NCBI GenBank assembly: GCA_027574665.1
Contig: CM050648.1
Coordinates: 140,492,175-140,556,174, forward strand
Length of the DNA: 64,000 nt
From: Rhynochetos jubatus
Lineage: Eukaryota > Chordata > Aves > Eurypygiformes > Rhynochetidae
Direction of reading: 5' to 3'
The notes beneath the pieces were generated by a model, which was given only the letters and a program-made list of their open reading frames with translations, was not told the DNA's origin and made no database searches. Both the position numbers and the translations under genes were made by a program. Positions 42,601 through 54,600 of the stretch are shown one piece after another. How positions within the stretch are numbered: the stretch's first letter is position 1; every line of letters begins with the position of its first letter.

Positions 42601-45600
42601 TGTTGATTTGGGAATATGAGACAATGTGACTTTATTTCAGATATATCCTGTTTCACAAGTTGAAGGTGGTATTTTATTTTCACATTACTGGCTTGTTTCA
42701 AAATCCATTCAAATGAGCAGAGGTCTCGTAATGTACAAAGGATTTACATTAAGAAAGTGCTTACAGCATGTGTTGTGTTTCATCACTTCCCTTCCAAAGT
42801 GTATCATCAGGATGCCGATTCTTGACTTTAAGTCTGTAACATCTGAGAATGTCCTTTTTTAATAGAAGTAGCAAGAAATAAATACAAAATTGATTATTTT
42901 CCTGCAAATTTACTTGGGTTAATATAGAAGTAAAATAGTTAAGATTTTTAAATTTATGCTAGATTCGCATTAATAACTGCTTTGTCTGAGAAAGTATTTC
43001 TGACTATAATACAAAAAAAGTGTTTAAATTACTAAAATGAAAATCAGGAATCAGAATATTAGTAATATAATTTTCTAACAGAAACCTGGAAATTTCATTT
43101 GTGGGGAAACATAGTTACCAATGTGTTTTTTCCACCTTTAGGCATGCTTACGAGTCCAAGAGCAGAAACTCCAGAAATTTGACAACACAGTGGCTGAGAT
43201 AGAAGAACTTCTGGGCAGTAATGAACCTCCACTGGAGCTACAGGTACGAAGAAGCTTTTACAGCTAATATTACAGCCTTACTACAGCCCTTATTATACTA
43301 TTGTCTTTGCTACAATCATTTCTTGGTTTCAGTCAGTCTACTCAAAGAGAGTTGGAGATATTTTGTTGGCTATTGGCAATGACATTTCATTTGTTGTCTT
43401 TCTCAAGCTGTTAGAACCAAACCTGTAATTTTAAAGGCAAAGACCTCTTTCAGTCCTGTTCCTTTTAAGGGCTTAGACCTGACCCAACTGTTTTGCTGGC
43501 CTTTAGGAAGAGGCCGATGCCAGTGATATCTGGCTGTTAGCTCTTGGCCAAGAACAAGGCACAGTGGGCCTCACCATCCCTTTGGGGATCCCACCAACTC
43601 AGCATGCCGACTGTCTGTTTTAAACTGCACCATTAACTGGATAGGGCTTAATGTAGCTTGGTCGTATGTCAGTATTTGCATAGAGTGGTGTTTACTGTGA
43701 TGTTTTCCTTTGGGATATGGCAAAGAAGTCTTCATCTTTTTGTGTTAACTTCACACATCAAAGAATAAATCCTTCTCTGCTGTTTGAAACCATGTTAGCC
43801 TACCTTGATCCTATACCAGTTCCCTAAGCATCCTCTTCCAGTGTCTGTCAGATGTACCTTGAGCTTGATCCGGTTTGGCTATCTGGGTGTTTATCATCAG
43901 CAGGCAGTGAACTCAGAGGAGTTTCACTGGGTGAAGTGATCTAAGGAGCTTAGGAATGGACTCAGCAACCTTGCACTGTGCACTCTCTGCTCCTTGGGAG
44001 CACCAGCTGCCCTGGGGTGGTGTTTTAACATGTGGCCATGATCCCGTTGAGTTGCTGTGTCCTGCAAATCTGTGGAAGCCTTAAGGATGAGGTTAGGACT
44101 TGTTGCTCCTTAGTGACTTGTCTCGAGCCAGAGATCCCCACCTCTCTGCTGTCCTTGCCTGTTTTTTGATTGGTGTGGGGAATATGCCACGGTGGGATCA
44201 CTGCAGGGAGGTGTGTTACGGAAAGAGCTGGCACCTTCTTTTTCATGATAGCTGAAGTGCATGTAAGGCCTTTATCCAGCTGAGGGTAGACACTGGAGTA
44301 GACTGACAAATAAATTTGTTAGTAAAGCAGCACCAACAAATGCACCACTCATAAAGATGAAGAGATCATTCCTCCTCAGAAAAGCAGGGCTTTAAATACT
44401 ATTATATTTCATTTCGTGGAGTGGGAAGGAAAGTGGAACAAACTGTGATTAAAATGTCTGGAATTCAGATAATTTCATTGCTTTGTAGGTCTGTCATGGA
44501 GTTCTGCAATATTCTAGGAAATCAATCCAGTATAATTTCTTACGTATGTTTATTTCCAATTTTAAGGTCATCAGATCATCTGTTGTGCAAAAAATGGAGC
44601 TAATAAAAGAGCTCTTGTCAACAAAGCGGGGGACGAGTGAACTCAGCGTGAATACAGCAGAACTAAAAGGAGACCTTGATCTGGCCAAGACACAGATTGG
44701 AATGACTGAATCACTGTTAAAAGCTTTATCTCCTTCTGATACCTTAGAGATCTTTACTAAATTAGAGGTAGTATGCCACAAATTACACATCTTTTATAAT
44801 TTCATTGATTATTTCTCTCCCGGGCAAGTCTTCATAAGTGTTTCTTCTGTAAATGTTGTAAACTGCTGGAATAACACAAGGGGAGAGTCTGGCTTGAACA
44901 CTTTCTTAAGCTGCCAGAAACATGAAATAAAAGCTTGTTTTCACTGGATTTTATCTGATGTAGTTAGTTAGCCCATGCAGCTGTTGGAAATGGTTAGTGG
45001 TAGGCACACAGCAGCATAGCACCCAAGATATGTTGAAGCAGTAGTGGGGGTACTGAGTTGTATCTTTTCCAAGACTGGGTAAAATACAGAGGTTGTGTTT
45101 GTGCTACCCAAGCCTGCCTGCAAGGGGAGCTCCCAATAGGCAGTTTCAGCCAACTTTCCGTCCTCTTTGCCCCAGAAAGAGCTGCTTCTTGCTTGGAGGG
45201 TCAAGGCTGGCAAGATTTAAACCTCCCATTGAGCAGTGAGTGGATTCTGCACATTCTGGGTGTCAGGCTGCTAGTATTTGGGGCAGTGGAAGAAAGAGAC
45301 AGCTTTTAACTCCAGCTCCCTCTACGTTATCTTTTAACCCACAGGGACTTGATGTACAGCGTAAGACATTTAGGGGTGGAATAGTGCCCATGACAGCTAA
45401 GGCATCTTAGCTTCTAGGTACTGTGTGCTCTGGAACATACTATGTTACTGTGCTCTTCACATCTCTATTCTGTGTGATGCCAAAACGTGCATGAGGGAAA
45501 GTCTCTGTGATTATGTATGCATACAGATGTATGCACACTGCTCAAGCAGAGATTAGTGCTTATATCTGCCTGTTGATTGCCTTGTTAATGTCAATATACT

Positions 45601-48600
45601 TGGAGAAATTACTTTGACACTGTTGTGGTTAGCCTCAGCTGGCAACTAAGCCCCCACAGAGCTGCTCGCTTGCCCCCCCTCCCCCCCAAGATGGGATGGG
45701 GGAGAGAATTTGAAAAAAAACTCATGGGTTGAGATAAAAATAGTTTAATAGGGTAGCAAAGGGAAAGGGGGGAAAAAAACACCCCGAAATACAAAAATAA
45801 GTGTTGCTCAACACAATTGCTCACCACTCAGTGACTGATAGCCTGTTCCCAAGCAGCGATCCCCCATGGCCAACTGCCCTTAGTGTATATACTGAATGTG
45901 ATGCCCTATGGCATGAAATACCCCTTTGGTCAGTTTGGGTCAGCTGCCCTGGCTGTCTCTCCTCTCAGCTTCTTGTACAGACAAGCTACTGTGAACAAAA
46001 TCATCTCAGCCGAAACCAGCAGAGACCCATAGGCAGGACTAAACCCTTTTGCAAAAATGTAGTTTGTAATAAAGCAGCTCTGTGCAGTGAACTTCTGCTT
46101 GCTCTTCAAATTTTTCTTTTTAACGATTGTTCTTGTTTTTTTTTTAACTTCAGGAGATACACCAGAAAATTCTGCAACAAGAACACCATGTGACATTACT
46201 CCAAGAAGAGACTGATTGTCCTGATGTGGATGAATTAAATAAGCAGCTTAAATGTGTCACTGATTTATTTAATAAGAAGAAACATGTGTTTCAAGATCAC
46301 TTTATCGGTGTCTTGAACCGTAAGCAAACACGTTTCACATTTATATATCTTTACAGGTTTGTGTTGACCATCCTAGTTACTTAGAGGTAATGCAATGGTT
46401 TTATTTTTTGTTCAGTGTCTGAAACTGCTTTGATATCTCAAAGTGCTTCAGGGTTCTGAACAAGATAAACATTTGGATAAAAATGGCTTTTGATTACCAA
46501 CAAACCACTTAATATGAATCAAAGTATTTTGTTTCTGACTTTTACATTTGAAAAATAGATAAATATAAGGCATAATTCAGTGACAGATGTCAGAACATTT
46601 CATTTAAAAGTACAGAAATCAAACATTTTCTTTTTTTTTCCCAGTCATATTAATCTGAGTTATGAGAATGACTAGTGTTATTAGTTGCTATTTGGTTTAT
46701 GTGAACACAGGATTGTGCAGGTGTAGAATTAGGCCCAAAGGTAGTCTCATCTTCAGATAGTTTTTGAGTAATATTTATTTGTGTGGAAATGAGAAAAGTT
46801 GCCAATAGGCTAATCCAGGTCTTGTTTACTGAAACTGCTCAGTATAGCAGACTGTCCCTCCCAAGCGAATGGCGATGTTTATTGTCAATTAGTGTTGGGT
46901 AAAAAAAAAGTATGAACTGCAGCATTTTCTTTCACAGCAAAGAGCAACCTTTGACAGTAGCACTGATAAACGTAATTACAAATTGTCTAAAATCTTCATG
47001 TTAAATAGGATTTTCTTTTACAGAATACAATTAATGAAGAAAATCGGAATGTATCTTTTTTCAGGTCAGTGCAAGAATTTTAATGACTGGTTCAGCAGCA
47101 CTCAGCTGTCTTTGAAGGACTGCTTTGACCCCTCAGAAACAAAACCGATACTGGAAGAAAGACTGCAGAGGCTAAAGGTAAAGTATGAAAATGTTCTAAT
47201 TTCTAAAGCTGATTGTTCTTGAAGTTTTATTGCTTTACACAGGAGACTGTTCTTGGGAGTGAATTTACCTACAGTGATTTTGTGACTGGAGGCTGAAAGA
47301 ACATTTCGTGTAACTTAAGGCATTAGTGGAATGAAAAGAAAACTTTGTTAAAATGAAATATCAGTGTTCAAGTCCAGGCACAGTTGGGCAAGGGAGAGAC
47401 AGGACCATACCTGGTGAAAGTCAATGGACTCTGACTAAGGACTTCAGGGTGCAAAGATACAGAAACTCAAAGATGTACGAGTAAAATGAAATTCCTCCCT
47501 CCGTTGGACTCAAGTGTGAAAAATTTTCACTCTCAGACAGAATCAACAGAAAACAGGTGGAAAAGCCACAACATCTACAGGAAGCAATCATAGTTAAGCA
47601 GCAGAAGAAGTCATAGTGATGTCAGTGCAACATTTGAATGCTACTTGCTTATTTCTTCTGTGTCTTTGTGCTGTAGAGAAGAAAGTCCATGTCGTCTACT
47701 CCTCGTTCTCCTTATTTTACAAACAGCAACTTCTCCATTTACAAGTAGAGTAGTCAACAAACTGTTAATTAACATATTCCTTTTCAAGAACTGGAATTAC
47801 TGTGGAAAATAGTGGTGGAGATAACAGGAGGTGAAAAACTGCTGTAACATAGATATGTATTATCCAACAGCAAATTTGACAAAAGCATCTTGTCTTTGTG
47901 CTCTTATTCAGCACTTCCTAACATCTGAAGGCAAAGACAGAGATATCCAGGAGGTTAAAACTTTATTGAATAAAGTGAAGCATTACTTGCCCAAAGCAAG
48001 CATTAGCCACCTTAACAGCCGTGTGAGAGATCAAGAAGCAGAACTACAAAGATTGATCTCCAAATGTCAGAAACGGGAAAAGGAACTTGGTACTTCTCTC
48101 CAGCAACTCAGTAGGTAGGGAATGAATGTAGTTTCTGACATTTTAATCACAAGTGATATAAAATGATTCATTAATAAGCAGCCATAATGAATGGCAAACA
48201 ACCCTACTTTTTATGAAAGGTGGTATTTTAATAAAGGGTAGTGAGTATTTTGTTGTATGCTTCATGTGTTTTTGTTGCTTCTTTACAGACAGTGTTATAT
48301 GGGAACATATGCTTATGGATAGTTTCAGCGACATGACGCGAGACACTTAATTTTAAGCTTCTGCTTAAAACTTTGTTTGATCAGGCACATGATATTTATG
48401 TTACATTTTCAGCAAAACATGCTGTCAGCATGTAACGCCTCTCTTTTTGGCCTGTGTCTGTATTTATACTCTCTTTAGTCTTGGAGAAAGGAGCACTGCC
48501 TTGGGAGAATGGCTCACTGCTCAGGAAGAAAAACTAGAGGAGATCGAAAAAGATGAGACAAAACTTGAAAACTCCTATAAAACACTGTTAATGCAGAGGT

Positions 48601-51600
48601 ACAGTTTTCTTTGGTTTCTGTCTAGGAACTGTCTTCTAAAGAAAATTGCTCCATGTTGTCACAACATATAGATGTTTATTAATTTTTTGTATTTATCAGA
48701 AAACCGTTTGACTCCATGGCTCAGCTAGCAAATTCCGTGAGGGAGGCTGGGCTGACAGAAGATGAAACCATTTCAGAAGCCAGTGATCTTATTAGTAGAT
48801 ACCAGACACTGATAACACATGTTAGTGAAATGGCAGGGAGTACTGAGAGACTTCCAGTGGAAGGACAAAGTTTTGAAGAACTTGCCCAGGATGTTTCTTG
48901 CTGGATCAAAAAGCTTGAGGAGGCTATTAATAACCTGAGTTCACAGGAAAGTGAGTTGCCATCAGATCAAAGGAATAATCAGATAAAGGTATTGTGTTAA
49001 ATGTATTTCTTTTCTACTTCAGAGCTAATGTTAATATCAGGGGAATGCTTGATGAGTCGGTACCTCCTGAAATATACTGTCACTGCTGAATGCCTGTGGT
49101 TTTGTGGATAATTGGAAGGGTGGGAGGGTTGGTTGTTTTTTCGTTGTTTTTTTTGCATAGTTTATTATGCACGTTAAGACAAGATTCTCTGCTGCACCTC
49201 AGGATGGAGCAGCACAGAACTCAGAAGGTGCTGGTGGCTGTGCACCTTCCCATCATAATCCATTCTGGAGGTGGGGAGGGAGGTCACTAACACAACTGGG
49301 GCATCTGGAGAGCCTCTGCACAGTGTGTCACTTCTTGGGTGTCCTCCAGTGATATTGTACTGGGCTGCTCCACTGCCTGGGTGAGTCTCAGGCCTCAATG
49401 TCCTCCTTGGTGTCTCCTCTCTGGTTACTTAGGAGGCCTTCTAGCAGAGTAGCCAGAAATCAGGATGTTGAGTTTTACATGTTTCGTTCTGCGGAAGGGA
49501 TGGTATTGTGGCAGATATCTCTCCCTAACATTTGGAGCATTTTTTTTTTATTTTATCAGTACAATATTGGTTTTGGTATGTAGAGAATAATGAATAAATC
49601 TCAGCTTCATTATCCCATACTCCCTAAAACTAGATGATCTATCTTTTTATGTATCAGTTCTAGAGGCGTTTAAGAGACATGTAGACAAGGTGCTTAGCCA
49701 CATGTGGTTCAGTGGTGGTGTTAGGCTAACTGTTGGACCCGACGATCTTAAGGGTCTTTTCCAGCCTAATGTGATACATTGGAAGGAGAATTATTTTGTG
49801 TTGAACAGGACTGTACAAAATATGAAAAAAATCATTGCTAATAGATTCTATTCTGTAACCAAAAATTGTTGTATCTGTACTGCTTCTGCTTCTTGTTTAA
49901 TACAGGAAATCACAGCTCTCAGAGATGCAGGAGAGGCTAAAATACAGAACATGGTAACTCTAGGAGAAACTTTAATGAGCAATGAGACAAACAAGAAGCC
50001 AGTGGTTCAGCAGACTATTTCTGAGCTCCAGAAGCAGTGGGAAAGCACCTGTCAGTTAGCCACTGAATACAGAAGGTAATGTAATTTGCCAACAGGCAGT
50101 ATAGATCACTTACTGCTATATTGACTTTCTTCTCCTTGCACAGTTCCACTGAATTTGTGTTCTCTGGGGCAGAGCAAGATACCTACAAAAAAACTTGTAT
50201 CTCTGCAGTGCTTTGGAGGGGCAGGTCACAGTTTGGATTGAACGGTCAAGTGGGGGTTTTAGCCAGGAGGTATAAGGGGGGTGGCAGGACAGCTGATGGG
50301 GTCTCCCAGCTTGCCTAAGATTCCTTTTTGATACTGAAGTAGCTCAGCCACTCTTGTAAACAACAACAAAAAAATAGCACACCTATTGCTCCTTGTTTCA
50401 TTAAAGTGAGGGTGCAGGGATTTAATCACTGCAGTGGCCCTTCCCTGCAATTTGGTCTGGGCTCTGTGCCCCAGGCGTCGTTCCCCAGCAGAGGTGGGAT
50501 CCACCTTTGCACAGATTCCTACTACTTCAGAAGGGAGTTTGGGGTAAATCCAGTAGGCTGGGGTTTTTAAAGCCTGGTTTATTCTGGCTCTACGAGAGGC
50601 ATTCTTGGCTGCGGCAGCTGGCATTGTTAAGTCAGCAAAGGCACTTTAGTGTTGTTGGCACTATGGCAGCTGCGTCTGAGGGCCAAATTGATCCTTTAAA
50701 ACACATCAGATGATTCCAAGTGTGTTGTGTAAACATAACCTGAAGTTCTGATTTTGCACGTGCAGACACTTCCAAGGTATTTGTCTGCCCTAAAGTCCTT
50801 GAACTGTCTTTCAACAAAATCAACGGGAACTTTGCTGTTGAGATCAATTGAGGCTGGAGTAAGCCTACTGTATAGTTTTTAAAAAACGACCAGGGTATGA
50901 GTTACTAAAACAAGTATTTTTGAGAATATTCAGTTGCCTTCTCTTATTACTGAGCACTCAGTACAAGCAATAAAAGTGGCGTTCAGAAAGACAGAGCGTT
51001 GGCTATATTGGATCCAACACAGTAGAATTCAGAGCACCCTCTTCACAGTATGTTGAAGACGGGAGATGAGGTGCTCAGCACGTGGGAAGAGACGCTCGGG
51101 ACCTTGCAGGATGGGTCCTGGGGAGAACAGATGCGACACAGTAACAGCAACAGTGGAAAGCTGGAATAGGGAACTTGAAGCAAGAGTACTTAACATATGT
51201 GAGGCTATGCTTTATTTGTCATTTGCCAAAAAATGTGAATCTTGAGGGGCAAAAACCAAAACACTTAAGCTTTGCTTTTGTCCTCATTTATCCTGCTGTA
51301 CTTTACAGAATTATAACCAGACTTTATTTGGATTTTTTTGTGTGGGATCATATTTTCAAATGTTGGCATTTAAGTTCCATCTGGAAAATATCAGCTTCAT
51401 CGCTAAATGTGAACATACAAATGTTACTTTTGTTTCACCGATCACAGTTGCATATTTCCTGTGGACAAATGCAACCTGTTCACCTGCAGCAGATCAGCGT
51501 GCAGGCTTACAGGGCACAGAAATCGAAATCCGAGGTCAAGGTCAGGAAAGCAGGCACTGGGTTGTGCTAACATGACCCATATTGCATATGCTGGTTTTAT

Positions 51601-54600
51601 CGTCTGCGTCTCTATAACACTCCCTCACCCCCATCTCAGCCGATGCAATGTGTATCTTCTACAGAACATTCCCTTTCAGCAGACTGTCATCAGAAGTTGT
51701 CAAGGAAAATAGATTCATGGCCATATTGTAGTTTTAAAACAGAACTCCTGCTGTAATGAAAAGCAGAAGGATACAGTGTGAGCATCACATCCCAGACGCT
51801 AGAAACTGTGGGTTTATAGTTTAAGAGCATTGGTTGCTTGTCCTGCATTTAAGTCCAGCTCAGCAGCAATAACATCGGTGTTTTTCATTTTTATCACCCT
51901 GAAAATTCCAGTCTAAAGCTGAACAGTAATTTAAAACTTGAATAAAAGTATTCAGTGTGCTCAACCTCATTCTAATGGTTGACTTGTTCACAGTTTGACA
52001 TTTTCTAGCTAATGAGTGAAAAAAAGTTTAATACTGTTAAACGCAGTGTTTTTTCTTAGCCCGCAAGAGCAACTTCAGTGCAACAAGGACCAATATGGGC
52101 AAATCCAAGAAGATCTGAGACTGGCTTTAACTGGACTAGAGAAACAGCAACAGGAGATAGGTTTTGCCCTTCAGCCTGGTTTGCTGGAGAAGCAAGCTCA
52201 GCTGACAAACTATGTCAACCTCCTGCAGAAAGCAGAAGACTTAACTTCCCAGTTTAATGAATTGAAAAGCCAGGAAGATGACCTACAGGTTCACACTGGG
52301 GATCCCTGCTTCACAGAGATGGAATGGTTTGAATTAAAGCATCAACATGAAAATCTGCTCAGCCAGCTACAGGTTGGAACCTCAGTCTTTTTCCTTAGGA
52401 GATTACTGGTGTGCCAGTTGATTGCAGTTCTCACTGTTTGCCTGTAGCGTCGTTCAGCTGACAAGTTTATGTGTAAAACTGTGAGTGGTGGAAGTTCCTC
52501 TGTAGAAGGGCAGGGAATTACTTTCTCTCTCTTTTAATGTGGGAAAAAGAGCACCAGAAGCTCATATTTTTCACTTTGTGTGCGTTGCAGAGGGAAAAAA
52601 AATGTTAAATGAGACTGAGGTAAGTGTGAAGAACATTGTATATGTGTATCAACAGTTTCAGATAGCTAAAATATGAGGCATTTGCTCCTATAATCCCCAA
52701 ACCATGGCATTTTTTTTTCCTTTTGGAAGGATGAATGCCTTTTCCTGCATCTTGTTTGTTACAGGTTCCACCCAGGTTAGTGCAAATTCCATTTGTACCC
52801 TACGTGGCATTCAGAATCTGATCTTTCATCCATTTTGAATAGAAAACATCCCCTTTAGGAAGTAAATTCTAATGGAATGCAAACTCTTCTACTTCATGCT
52901 ACTAATTTTGTTAACGGTGGAGTTCATAATGTGCTGGGAAGAGGGCAAGATATTTTTTGTGCACCTGAGGTTAGCTGAGTATTTTATGGAAACAAGCAAT
53001 TTTTTTGTGCTGCTGAGGTCCTGTGAAATATCTGTGGATGAGTTATATTTGTTTGCGCTAATGATGGACTAATAGTGGAAACTCTTTGGTTTCTAGACCA
53101 TAGTGCAGACATTGGAAGGTTATGTTCAAGAGCACCAGCAGTTTCAGGATATGGTAACAGGCCTGAGCAGTAAGCTGAAAACTATCTCCGAGAAGCTTGC
53201 TGATTGTGAAGGTCCAGCAATGGAACAACCATCAGCTGAGCAAAACCACTTGAAATCACAGGTATGTTGCAGGTTTTGCATCATGAAGAAAGTGGGTCCA
53301 TGCCCTGGGGGCTTGGAGAGACCATGACGTTTATAAGAGAACTGCTAAAAGTATCAAACTGAAAAACCAAGAAACCTTTCTAAAATCTAAAGTCTGTGGT
53401 ATTCCTTTTATCAAGATAATTGTAGGCCTAAAACCACTCTTAATGAACTGAGTGGACCTCCACTGTCAGCTGAACTGAAGGTAGAATTGCCCTAGCTCAA
53501 GCACGCAGGCTTCTTCAGTTTGCTTGGCTGGGATTTTTTTTTTTTGCCTCTCTGGGTGTAATGAGGAATGAGGTCGCTAGATTTGGTGTTATTGAAAGTC
53601 TTTAAATTAGCTAGAGCAGAAAGCTTAGGAAAACGTCAGTGAGCCAAGTTCAGTTTTAAGAAGTGTCCTTCATGAGTAAGTAGACATTCTTTTGCACTTT
53701 GGCAGAAGGGGTAGTAGTCTTGTAGGTGTGAGTGTGGAGGGCTACTGAAAGCTGAAACCATAGCTCAGATATGGATCACTGCAATTCCCCTTCCTCCAGA
53801 ATTTGGTATACCTCTAACAAGTGAAAACAAATAGGAGAAGGAGGGGATTGTATGTTCAGATCTTGGAAAGATCACTGTGCACCTCACAGCGTATTATCTG
53901 ATTATTTTATCACTGTCATAATACTTTTAGCTTCAGGTGTTGTCTTCATAAAAGTGGCTGACTTTACTGGTTTAGTATTTGACTTTTTGCAGCAAATAGG
54001 TCTGCATGTACTTTTCAACAGTTTGTTGTTCACAACAAATATTTATGATTTCAGTGATTGACTTTAGATCTTCGCATTAAGTATATTGAGTGAAGATACT
54101 TTTTGATAAAATGTTTTCCTCCTGTTTAAAGGAACAACAAGGACCTCTCAGTCGATGCGGAGATACGTTAAAGAAGATTTTGGTGTTAGCAGAAACTGTT
54201 AAACAAAACACCTCTTCACCAGGACAGAAGTTTATTAAGGATGAGATTGAAACACTTCAGAGTGAACACAGGAGTCTGGAAGAAAGACTTGAGAATGTCA
54301 AGCAAAAGGAGGAAAATATTTTCGGTGAAGCCCTTGAGTTAAAAGATGAATTTAGTAATGAAACACAAATGGAAGATAAGGCAGATACAATGCTGAAGAG
54401 AGACAGACAGATCACTTCTGATACTCCTGTCAATGCAGAAGAGAGCCCCACAGCAGTGGAGTTAAAGGAGCCTTTGGATATGCACAATGTGAGTGTATTT
54501 GTTGGCAGTCCTGACAGTGGAAGAGGCACCTATCCCTCAAATGATTTGTGTATCGCATCCTGTACTGCACCCTGAATTTCACTGAAATTAAGCCTTGTGA

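Larger units (their letters stand above)
40696..43141 (+). other. Intron 32 (2.4 kb)
   Basis: Contains an AT-rich minisatellite (40833-40912) and a purine-rich tract (about 42081-42117). No gene recognised; the frame at 42354-42629 has no splice context or similarity. Confidence 0.6.

Noticed and set aside
42354-42629. A 91-codon frame in intron 32 considered as a missed exon
   Set aside because: No acceptor/donor pair fits it, and exons 32 and 33 already join where the human protein is continuous as I recall.
50259-50624. A 121-codon minus-strand frame in intron 40
   Set aside because: No recognisable family; I considered a second LTR here but saw no termini or target duplication.
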